Positions 9,766-16,909 of a stretch of DNA of 64,000 nt are shown piece by piece; within the stretch, counting starts at the first letter, position 1; each line of letters starts with the position of its first letter. Where the stretch lies: the NCBI GenBank assembly GCA_963715055.1, contig CAVQRB010000017.1, positions 1 through 64,000 of the forward strand. Reading direction: 5' to 3'. This DNA comes from CAVQRB01 sp963715055 (lineage in GTDB: Bacteria; Pseudomonadota; Alphaproteobacteria; Rhodobacterales; Rhodobacteraceae). The notes beneath the pieces were generated by a model that saw only the letters and a program-made list of their open reading frames with translations, did not search any database and was not told where the DNA came from. Both the position numbers and the translations under genes were made by a program.

Positions 9766-10551
9766 TCAGAGCGCCGTCCAGCCGCCGTCCACGCTGATCG
9801 TTGTGCCGGTGATCTGGGCCGCTGCCGCCGAGCACAGAAAGACCGCCGTGCCGCCCAGTTGTTCGACGGTAGCGAACTCCTTCGAGGGCTGACGTTCGAG
9901 GATGACCTTCTTTTTGACCTCTTCCTCGGACATGTCGTATTTCCTGGCCGTGTCCGGGATCTGCGCTTCGACCAGCGGCGTGAGCACATAGCCCGGGCAG
10001 ATCGCATTCGCCGTGATCTGCTCCTGCGCCGTTTCCAGCGCCACGGTCTTGGTCATGCCGACGAGCCCGTGTTTCGCCGAGATATAAGCAGCCTTGTAGG
10101 GCGAGGCGGTGAGCCCGTGCGCGGAGGCGATGTTGATCACCCGGCCCCATCCCGCCTTGCGCATCTTCGGCAAGGCTGCCGCCGTTGTGTGAAAGGCGGA
10201 GTTCATGTTGATGGCGATGATCGCATCCCATTTCTCCACCGGAAATTCGTCGATCGGGGCCACATGCTGGATGCCTGCGTTGTTCACCAGGATGTCGCAG
10301 GCGCCGGCTTTTTCGATCAGCGCCCGGCATTGATCGCCCTTGGACATGTCGGCCTGGATATAGCGCGCCGTGACGCCGGTTTCCTTGGAAATCTCGGCGG
10401 CAAGAGCGTGGTCCTCCTCCTTGTCGGTGAAGGAGTTGAGCACCACGTCGGCACCGGCCCGCGCCATGGCCCAGGCGATGCCGAGACCGATGCCCGAGGT
10501 CGAGCCGGTGATCACGGCGGTCTTGCCCGTCAGGGAAATCTCAAACGACAT
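9766..10551 (-). CDS. bdhA: D-3-hydroxybutyrate dehydrogenase
   Basis: 261 residues, a classical short-chain dehydrogenase. The cofactor motif TGSTSGIG is at 16-22, the NNAG motif and the Ser/Tyr/Lys triad (NIASAHG, then YISAKHG) follow, and the protein ends in the SVDGGWTAL tail typical of 3-hydroxybutyrate dehydrogenases. The enzyme interconverts D-3-hydroxybutyrate and acetoacetate with NAD and is part of polyhydroxybutyrate mobilisation. The ATG at 10551 was chosen over upstream codons because AAAGGAA lies at the right distance and the family begins here. The upstream region carries repeated TGC/GCA inverted repeats (separate entry). No PHB synthase or phasin gene is in the window. Confidence 0.95.
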   Translation of the reverse strand: MSFEISLTGKTAVITGSTSGIGLGIAWAMARAGADVVLNSFTDKEEDHALAAEISKETGVTARYIQADMSKGDQCRALIEKAGACDILVNNAGIQHVAPIDEFPVEKWDAIIAINMNSAFHTTAAALPKMRKAGWGRVINIASAHGLTASPYKAAYISAKHGLVGMTKTVALETAQEQITANAICPGYVLTPLVEAQIPDTARKYDMSEEEVKKKVILERQPSKEFATVEQLGGTAVFLCSAAAAQITGTTISVDGGWTAL

Positions 10552-10570
10552 AAGCGTATTCCTTTGCTGT

Positions 10571-10631
10571 GCTGCATGCAGCCTTCCCGGCCAATGCTGC
10601 GTTTGCACCATCATGCCTTGCTGCAGGTGCA
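10571..10631 (-). promoter_or_regulatory. Cluster of TGC-rich inverted repeats, possible PhaR operator of bdhA
   Basis: Between 20 and 80 bases upstream of the bdhA start there are two copies of TGC-N4-GCA (10598-10607 and 10622-10631, centres 24 bases apart) and the palindrome GCTGCATGCAGC (10571-10582). PhaR, the polyhydroxybutyrate-responsive repressor of Paracoccus and Rhodobacter, is known to bind TGC-rich inverted repeats of this kind. That these sites are PhaR operators is an inference from the motif and from the function of the downstream gene. Confidence 0.5.
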
Positions 10632-10697
10632 AATAAAACGCGAAAGATTGGATTTGGTTCACTTCGCACGGCGGATCGGGTGAGAAAGTCGATGACC

Positions 10698-10726
10698 AAA
10701 AAAAACGCCTGCACGAGGCAGGCGTT
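10698..10726 (-). terminator. Intrinsic terminator ending the candidate small RNA
   Basis: A perfect 9-bp stem (10726-10718 pairing with 10712-10704), loop of five bases, followed on the minus strand by eight T residues (10705-10698). Read on the plus strand the stem is not followed by T residues, so it works in the minus direction only. It lies about 150 bases upstream of bdhA and cannot be the end of bdhA. Confidence 0.8.
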
Positions 10727-10773
10727 AAGTTATTGAGGCAGGTTTCATACAGGCAAGAAACCTATCGAGCAGT
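10698..10773 (-). ncRNA. Candidate small RNA (about 76 nt), orphan transcription unit
   Basis: On the minus strand, in a gap with no credible protein gene, a sigma-70-like promoter is followed at once by a compact structured segment and a strong intrinsic terminator. The predicted transcript starts near 10773 and ends in the U-tract at 10705-10698. It contains a 7-bp hairpin (10763-10757 with 10746-10740, loop of 10) and the terminator stem. Nothing with this terminator as its natural end is encoded upstream, because the gene on the other side is divergent. The family is not one I recognise, and the 5' end is predicted, not known. hfq is in the same window, but dependence on it is only a guess. 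Confidence 0.55.
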
Positions 10774-10779
10774 GATCTC

Positions 10780-10808
10780 TTTATAGGCAATCCTGCGCCG
10801 CTCTCCAA
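10780..10808 (-). promoter_or_regulatory. Putative sigma-70 promoter of the candidate small RNA
   Basis: Read on the minus strand, TTGGAG (10808-10803) and TATAAA (10785-10780) are separated by 17 bases. The -10 element matches five of six consensus positions, the -35 element only the TTG. It points towards the hairpin-terminator unit and away from the binding protein gene that starts at 10888. Confidence 0.45.
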
Positions 10809-10887
10809 GCTAAAAGTTTGATAAGACGGAAATACCCCGGTATTCTCGGGGGCAATAAAACAAAGGCAGCAGGGAATTGTCTCGAAA

Positions 10888-12705
10888 ATGAACACTGTTT
10901 TTTTCCGCGCGGTCCGGCACATCCTGACCGTGTGGCTGCTGATTCTCGTCCCGTTTACGGGGCAGGCCGGACCGCAGCACGGGATATCTATGTATGGTGC
11001 CCCCGCCCTCCCACCGGATTTTGTGTCCCTCCCCTATGCCAACCCGACCGCACCCAAGGGCGGAAGCATCACGCTGGGCAATACTGGCGGCTTCGACAGC
11101 CTCAACCCATACGTGCACAAGGGGACTTCGCCCTGGCAGTTGCCTTTTTTCACCCATGAGAGCCTGATGGGGCGATCCTGGGATGAACCTTTCGCCTTAT
11201 ACGGGTTGCTGGCCGAATTGGTCGAGGTGCCGGATGACCGATCCTGGGTCGCTTTCACCCTGCGCGAGAATGCCCGCTTCTCCGACGGCACCCCGGTCAC
11301 GGTCGATGACGTGATCTTTTCCTACGAACTGCTCGGCACCGAAGGCCACCCGAAATACCACAGTCTGCAAAGCCAGATCGCATCCATCCAACAGACCGGC
11401 CCGCGCAGCCTGCGCATCGATTTCAACACCGACAACCGGGAGCTTGCCCTGCTCGCGGGGATGCGCCCGATCCTGAGCAAGGCGCAGTGGGAGGGCAAGG
11501 AGTTCGCCAATGCGCCCCTCGCCGAAATCCCTCTGGGCACAGGGCCCTACGTGATCTCAGGCTACGAGGCCGGGCGCTACGTGACGCTGACCCGCAACCC
11601 GGACTACTGGGGGGCGGATGTACCGTTCCGGCGCGGCACCAACAACATCGACACGATAAAGCTCGATTTCTATGGCGATGCCTCGGTACTTTTCGAGGCG
11701 TTCAAGGCGGGCGAGATATCGGCCGTACGCGAATTCAACACCGAAAGCTGGACCACGGATTATGATTTTCCCGCCATCGGTCGCGGCGACGTGATCAAGA
11801 CCTCTATCCCGCACAGCAAACCCTCGGGCATGACCGGGTTCGTGATGAACACGCGCCGCGCGCCCTTCGATGACTGGCGGGTGCGCGAGGCGATGATCCT
11901 CGCCTTCAACTTCGAGTTCATCAACGACACGCTGACGGGCGGCGCACAGCCCCGAATCTCTTCCTATTTCTCGAACTCGGTGCTGGCGATGCAGCCCGGA
12001 CCTGCGCCACAGGCCGAGGCGGACCTCCTCGCACCCTTCGCGGAGGCACTGCTGCCCGGCACGCTCGAAGGCTATGCATTGCCAGTCAGTGACGGATCCG
12101 CGCGCAACCGCAAGGGGATCGCCGCGGCCCTCGACCTGCTCGCACAGGCCGGCTGGACGCCGCAGGACGGCGTGATGCGCGATGCCGCGGGCGCGCCGCT
12201 GGCGTTCACTATCCTGCTGGCGCAGGACAGCAGCGAGAACAAGGCCATCGCCGATCTCTATCTGGCAGCTCTCAAAAGGCTCGGGATCGAGGTGCGGATC
12301 GAGACGACAGACAGCGCGCAATACACCGCGCGCACGACCGATTTCGACTTCGAGATGACCACCTACCGCGTCGCCCTGTCGCTCTCGCCAGGCAATGAAC
12401 AGCGCTTTTACTGGGGCTCCGCCTCGGCTGCGCAACCGGGGTCGCGCAACCTGATGGGTGTCGCCTCTCCGGCGGTCGATGCGACCATCGACGCGATGCT
12501 GTCGGCGACCAGCGAAGACGGTTTTCTCACCGCCGTCCGCGCCCTCGACCGCGTGCTCACCGCCGGCCGCTATGTCATTCCCTTCTGGCAATATACCGAA
12601 ACCCATATCGCCCATGTCAGGCAAATGCGCTTTCCGGACACCCTGCCGGTCTATGGCGACGGGCCCAACTTCATGCCTGAAGTCTGGTGGATCGATCCGT
12701 CCTGA
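10888..12705 (+). CDS. Family 5 extracellular solute-binding protein, YejA-like (oligopeptide ABC transport)
   Basis: 605 residues with a signal peptide (about 1-27). The pattern APKGG, then GFDSLNPY, LLAELVEVPDD and FSDGTPVTVDDVIFSYE is that of SBP_bac_5 proteins of the YejA/AppA branch, which bind peptides in the periplasm for ABC import. An AGCAGGGA stretch ten bases upstream supports the start. The usual permease and ATPase genes do not follow: the next gene is a convergent regulator only nine bases away. It is therefore an orphan binding protein here and must use a transporter encoded elsewhere, or have another role. Confidence 0.9.
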   Translation: MNTVFFRAVRHILTVWLLILVPFTGQAGPQHGISMYGAPALPPDFVSLPYANPTAPKGGSITLGNTGGFDSLNPYVHKGTSPWQLPFFTHESLMGRSWDEPFALYGLLAELVEVPDDRSWVAFTLRENARFSDGTPVTVDDVIFSYELLGTEGHPKYHSLQSQIASIQQTGPRSLRIDFNTDNRELALLAGMRPILSKAQWEGKEFANAPLAEIPLGTGPYVISGYEAGRYVTLTRNPDYWGADVPFRRGTNNIDTIKLDFYGDASVLFEAFKAGEISAVREFNTESWTTDYDFPAIGRGDVIKTSIPHSKPSGMTGFVMNTRRAPFDDWRVREAMILAFNFEFINDTLTGGAQPRISSYFSNSVLAMQPGPAPQAEADLLAPFAEALLPGTLEGYALPVSDGSARNRKGIAAALDLLAQAGWTPQDGVMRDAAGAPLAFTILLAQDSSENKAIADLYLAALKRLGIEVRIETTDSAQYTARTTDFDFEMTTYRVALSLSPGNEQRFYWGSASAAQPGSRNLMGVASPAVDATIDAMLSATSEDGFLTAVRALDRVLTAGRYVIPFWQYTETHIAHVRQMRFPDTLPVYGDGPNFMPEVWWIDPS

Positions 12706-12714
12706 GCGCCTGCG

Positions 12715-13338
12715 TCACGCCAGCGACGTGACCCAGAGGATCATGGCGTCCTCGGGGCTGATCGAGACGACATTGTGCCCCATCGTGGCGTCGTAATAGG
12801 CGCTGTCGCCCCGGCGCATTTCGATGGGTTCGTAGAACTCGGTGTAAAGCCGGATCACACCGGTCAGCACGTAGAGGAACTCCTCGCCGTCATGCCGGAC
12901 CCAGCCCTCGAACTCCTCCATCGAGCGGGCACGCACCCGGGCGCGGTAGGGCAGCATCTGCTTTTTGGTGAGCGTATCGGCGAGAAGCTCATGCTCATAG
13001 GTCACCGTGGCCTGCGCCGTGCCTTGCCCTGACTTGGTGACACCCAGACGCCCGTTGATCTGACCTTCGCGCGGTGCCGTGAAAAGCTGGGGTATGGATA
13101 TCTGCAATCCCACGGCGAGCTTCTTGAGTGCATCGTAGGTCGGCGACATCTGCCCGTTCTCGATCTTGCTCAAGGTCGAACGCGCAAGCCCGGCCTTTTT
13201 CGCCGCCTGTTCCAGGGTCCAGGCGCGGGCCTTGCGCAACTCACGGACCCGCACGCCGAGATCGAGCGGTTGCGCCGCCTCGCCGGTCCCGCTCTCACGG
13301 GCCAGCCGGATCAGTGATTTTGGATCATTGCCTGCCAT
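12715..13338 (-). CDS. XRE-family transcriptional regulator with C-terminal cupin domain
   Basis: 207 residues: an N-terminal helix-turn-helix domain (about 27-85; LARSTLSKIENGQMSPTYDA is the recognition region) and a C-terminal cupin barrel (about 125-205) with a DGEEFLYVLTG strand. Proteins of this architecture act as repressors or activators that sense small molecules such as amino acids, polyamines or acyl compounds. It is divergent from the acyl-CoA synthetase gene with a 66-base shared control region, so regulation of that gene is a reasonable inference. It converges with the binding protein gene. Confidence 0.9.
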   Translation of the reverse strand: MAGNDPKSLIRLARESGTGEAAQPLDLGVRVRELRKARAWTLEQAAKKAGLARSTLSKIENGQMSPTYDALKKLAVGLQISIPQLFTAPREGQINGRLGVTKSGQGTAQATVTYEHELLADTLTKKQMLPYRARVRARSMEEFEGWVRHDGEEFLYVLTGVIRLYTEFYEPIEMRRGDSAYYDATMGHNVVSISPEDAMILWVTSLA

Positions 13339-13404
13339 GACACCCGTCTATATGGGCAAGCCGTGCCGCTTGCAACGGCGTGGGCAGCGGGCTAGCACAC
13401 TGGA

Positions 13405-14916
13405 ATGCTGTCGGTTTTCGATCATGGCCCCCCGCCGCCCTGCCCCGCGCCGTTCAACATGGCGGCCCATGTGCTGGGGCGCGCGGATTTGCTCGCCCAG
13501 AAGGAAGCCCTGCGGGTGGTGGGCGGAGACAGGGCTGAGGTCTGGACCTACGCCGCGCTGAAAGCCGCGGTACTTGGCACGGGCCGGGGCCTCTTGGCGT
13601 CAGGGCTGGCGCCGGGAGACATCCTGCTCCTGCGTCTTGGCAATACGGTCGATTTTCCGCTCGCCTATCTCGGTGCGATCGCCGCAGGTCTGGTGCCGGT
13701 GCCAACGGCGGCGGGGCTCACCGAGCGGGAAGTGTGCGGGATGATCGACGTTCTCTCGCCGCGTGCTGTCTTGCGCGACCCCGAGGTGGCTTGCCCGGCA
13801 CATCCGAAAACGCTCACGACCGACGACTTGAGGGCTTTCCGGGCGTTGCCACCTTGCGCGTTCGACATGGGCGCGCCGGAGCGTATGGGGTATATCGTCT
13901 TCACCTCCGGCACCTCAGGCACACCGCGCGCCGTGGCCCATGCACATCGCGCGATCTGGGCGCGACAAATGATGTTCGACGGCTGGTACGGCCTGCGCGA
14001 GGACGACCGCCTGATGCACGCAGGAGCCTTCAACTGGACCTATACGCTCGGCACCGGCTTGATGGACCCCTGGACGCGCGGCGCCACAGCGCTGATCGCT
14101 GCCCCGGGCACAGACGCGGTGCGGCTCCCGGACCTGCTTCGGGCCCATGACGTCACGATTTTCGCGGCCGCCCCCGGCGTCTACCGGCAAATGCTGAAAT
14201 CCGCGCAGAGCTTGCCGCTGCCGTGCTTGCGGCACGGTCTCAGCGCCGGGGAGAAGCTGCCGCAAGCGACGCGGGCAGCCTGGACGGCGGCAACCGGCAC
14301 GCCGATATTCGAGGCCTACGGCATGTCGGAGTGCTCGACCTTCATTTCCGGCTGTCCGGCAGTCCCCGCCGCCGAGGGGGCTCTTGGCGCGCCGCAGCAG
14401 GGTCGCCGGATCGCAATCCTGGGACCAGATGGCCCCGTCCGCTTGGGCGAGGAGGGCACCATCGCCGTGCACCGGAGCGACCCCGGCCTGATGCTGGGAT
14501 ATCTCGACGCGCCGGAAGAGACTGCAGCCCGGATGCAAGGCGATTGGTTTCTCACCGGGGACCAGGGCGCGATGGATGCGCAAGGACAGATCACCTACCT
14601 CGGGCGACGCGACGACATGATGAACGCAGGCGGGTTCCGGGTCTCGCCGCTGGAGGTCGAGGCGGTGCTCGCCCACGTGCCCGGCATCAGCGCGGTGGCC
14701 GTCGTGGAAGTCAACATCAAGGCGGATACCACTGTGATCGCCGCCTTCTATACCGGTGCTGCACTGGACGACAGCGACCTGGAGGCTTATGTCTCGGACA
14801 AGCTCGCGCGCTACAAACAGCCGCGTCTCTATGTTCACCTGCCGGAATTGCCCATGGGCGCGAACGGCAAAATCCTGCGGCGGGCCTTGCGCGCCAGTTT
14901 CGAGGCCCGAAAATGA
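13405..14916 (+). CDS. AMP-forming acyl/aryl-CoA synthetase
   Basis: 503 residues of the ANL adenylating superfamily. The phosphate-binding loop FTSGTSGTPR is at 166-175, the EAYGMSECS motif follows, then DWFLTGDQG and the C-terminal GANGKILRRALR with the catalytic lysine. The N-terminus (PFNMAAHVLG) and length resemble the benzoate-CoA ligase branch, which activates aromatic or short organic acids with ATP and CoA; the substrate is not certain. The next gene starts inside its stop codon (ATGA), and an XRE-cupin regulator is divergent upstream, which together suggest a small inducible unit. An alternative ATG at 13459 would remove the typical N-terminus. Confidence 0.88.
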   Translation: MLSVFDHGPPPPCPAPFNMAAHVLGRADLLAQKEALRVVGGDRAEVWTYAALKAAVLGTGRGLLASGLAPGDILLLRLGNTVDFPLAYLGAIAAGLVPVPTAAGLTEREVCGMIDVLSPRAVLRDPEVACPAHPKTLTTDDLRAFRALPPCAFDMGAPERMGYIVFTSGTSGTPRAVAHAHRAIWARQMMFDGWYGLREDDRLMHAGAFNWTYTLGTGLMDPWTRGATALIAAPGTDAVRLPDLLRAHDVTIFAAAPGVYRQMLKSAQSLPLPCLRHGLSAGEKLPQATRAAWTAATGTPIFEAYGMSECSTFISGCPAVPAAEGALGAPQQGRRIAILGPDGPVRLGEEGTIAVHRSDPGLMLGYLDAPEETAARMQGDWFLTGDQGAMDAQGQITYLGRRDDMMNAGGFRVSPLEVEAVLAHVPGISAVAVVEVNIKADTTVIAAFYTGAALDDSDLEAYVSDKLARYKQPRLYVHLPELPMGANGKILRRALRASFEARK

Positions 14917-15554
14917 CCCAGACCATCAAGCTCGACATCATGTCCGACCCCATTTGCCCCTGGTGCTACATCGGCAAGCGGCATCTCGATCGCGCGCTGG
15001 CTGAAGTGCCGGATCATCCATTCGTCATCGAATGGCACCCCTTCCAGCTCAATCCTGACATGCCGGCAGAAGGCATGGACCGGCGCGCTTATCTCGAGGG
15101 CAAGTTCGGCGGCAAGGAAGGTGCTGTGCGCGCTTATGCGCCGGTGGTCGAACATGCCGAAGCCGCTGGTCTCAAGATCGACTTCGAAGGCATGAAGCGT
15201 ACGCCCAACACGCTCGACGCGCATCGACTGATCCATTGGGCCGGCATCGAAGGCTGCCAGACCGCCGCCGTCTCGGCACTCTTCGAGGCCTACTTCGTCG
15301 AGGCCCGCGACATCGGCGACAGGGAAGTGCTGGCCGACATCGCGGATGCCATTGGCATGGATGCCGCGGTCGTGGGCAAGCTGCTGCACTCGGATGCCGA
15401 TGTCGACGACATCCGGAAGCGCGACGCCCACAGCCGAAAGATGGGTGTGTCATCGGTTCCCACCTTCATTGTGGCCAGCAAACACGCGGTACCGGGCGCA
15501 CAACCGCCCGAGCTCTGGCTCAAGGTGATCTCCGAACTCCGCACCACCGCCTGA
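14913..15554 (+). CDS. DsbA-family oxidoreductase, FrnE-like
   Basis: 213 residues with the thioredoxin-fold active site CPWC at 15-18 inside SDPICPWCYIG, and the GVSSVPTF cis-proline motif near residue 180. There is no signal peptide, so this is a cytoplasmic FrnE/2-hydroxychromene-2-carboxylate isomerase-like member rather than periplasmic DsbA. FrnE-type proteins are thiol oxidoreductases, sometimes linked to stress resistance or polyketide biosynthesis. Its start overlaps the stop of the acyl-CoA synthetase by four bases, so the two proteins are coupled in expression. Confidence 0.9.
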   Translation: MTQTIKLDIMSDPICPWCYIGKRHLDRALAEVPDHPFVIEWHPFQLNPDMPAEGMDRRAYLEGKFGGKEGAVRAYAPVVEHAEAAGLKIDFEGMKRTPNTLDAHRLIHWAGIEGCQTAAVSALFEAYFVEARDIGDREVLADIADAIGMDAAVVGKLLHSDADVDDIRKRDAHSRKMGVSSVPTFIVASKHAVPGAQPPELWLKVISELRTTA

Positions 15555-15700
15555 GGCGATTGTTCAACAACTCGACCGCTATTGTATCGAATTGTAGCCA
15601 TTGCACGCCTTGCAACTCTGGGTTACCCTTGACGCTAATCTGCGCCAGTTGTTTTGGTGCCGAGTAACGAGTTCAAGAGATAAAAGTGACAGGTACCCGA

Positions 15701-16906
15701 ATGACGCTGCCGATGAGCAGAACAGAATTTGTCGCGCTCATGGCAATGATGTTTGCAACCATCGCCTTTTCGATCGACGCCATGCTGCCCGCCCTTCCCC
15801 AGATCGGGGAGGAGTTGACTCCCAACGATCCGTCCCGCGCACCGCTGATCATCACCTCCTTTGTGATGGGCATGGGTCTTGGCACATTCTTTGCCGGGCC
15901 GCTGTCGGACGCCTTTGGCAGGCGGCGCGTCATGGTCATGTCCGCGACCCTCTACATCGTTGCGGCGACCTTCGCCTGGGTCAGCCAGACGCTCGAAGTC
16001 ATGCTGGTCGCGCGCCTCTTTCAGGGTATCGGCGCCGCGGGACCCCGCGTGGTTTCCGTGGCGATCGTGCGCGATCTCTTCTCGGGGCGCGACATGGCCA
16101 GAGTGCTCTCCATCGTCATGATGATCTTCACCCTCGTGCCCGCCATCGCGCCCACCTTGGGCGTCGTGATCATCTCGTTCAGCGGATGGCGCAGCATCTT
16201 CGCCGCCTTCATCACCTTTTCCCTGATCTCGACCATCTGGCTGCTTGTGCGCCTTCCCGAGACCCTGGCGATCGAAAACCGCAGGCCACTTCGGATACGC
16301 CTCATGGCCGACGCCGTGCGTGACATGTTCACCCACCCGATCGTGCGTATCACCATCGCCGTTCAGACCCTCTCCATGGCGATGCTGTTTTCGGTTCTGA
16401 TGCTGATCCAGCCGATCTACGCGCAGGTCTTCGACAAGCTTGATACCTTCCCCTACTGGTTTGGCGCGGTCGCGCTCGTGGCCGCCTTCGCGAGCTTTCT
16501 CAATGCCATGCTGGTCGTCCGCTTCGGCATGCGGCGGCTCGTGACACTTGCGCTGGTGATCCAGATCATGCTCTCGGGCACCCTGCTCGCCTCGAGCAGC
16601 TACGTCACCGAGAACGGCTTTGCAGTCTTCCTGCTCTGGCAGGCCTATATATTCTTCCAGGCCGGCCTGACCATCGGCAATCTCAACGCCATCGCGATGG
16701 AGCCCATGGGCCACATTGCCGGGATGGCGGCGAGCGTCATCGGCGCCACAGCGACAGTGTTGGCGGCCTCCATCGCCTCGCCGGTCGGGCTGATGTTCGA
16801 CGGCACGATCAACCCCTTGATGACGGCGGTCTTGATCATGGCGATCATGGCGCTGATCCTGATGCTCTACATGCGCAGGCTCGAAAAGCGCGGAGCGGCA
16901 GCGTGA
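15701..16906 (+). CDS. MFS multidrug efflux transporter, Bcr/CflA family
   Basis: 401 residues from the ATG at 15701, with twelve hydrophobic segments. The motif GPLSDAFGRRRVMV after segment 2 and the RLFQGIGAAGPRV stretch in segment 4 are typical of Bcr/CflA drug:proton antiporters in the inner membrane. A GTG at 15686 would lengthen the protein by five residues; an ATG at 15713 would shorten it. The 146-base spacer upstream has no gene. It converges on mfd with three bases between the stops. The exported compound is unknown. Confidence 0.9.
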   Translation: MTLPMSRTEFVALMAMMFATIAFSIDAMLPALPQIGEELTPNDPSRAPLIITSFVMGMGLGTFFAGPLSDAFGRRRVMVMSATLYIVAATFAWVSQTLEVMLVARLFQGIGAAGPRVVSVAIVRDLFSGRDMARVLSIVMMIFTLVPAIAPTLGVVIISFSGWRSIFAAFITFSLISTIWLLVRLPETLAIENRRPLRIRLMADAVRDMFTHPIVRITIAVQTLSMAMLFSVLMLIQPIYAQVFDKLDTFPYWFGAVALVAAFASFLNAMLVVRFGMRRLVTLALVIQIMLSGTLLASSSYVTENGFAVFLLWQAYIFFQAGLTIGNLNAIAMEPMGHIAGMAASVIGATATVLAASIASPVGLMFDGTINPLMTAVLIMAIMALILMLYMRRLEKRGAAA

Positions 16907-16909
16907 CGG

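Noticed and set aside
10725..10922. A 65-codon minus-strand frame across the candidate small RNA region
   Set aside because: It has no ribosome-binding site, its start lies inside the coding sequence of the binding protein gene, and its composition is not that of a protein gene. The structural RNA reading explains the region better.
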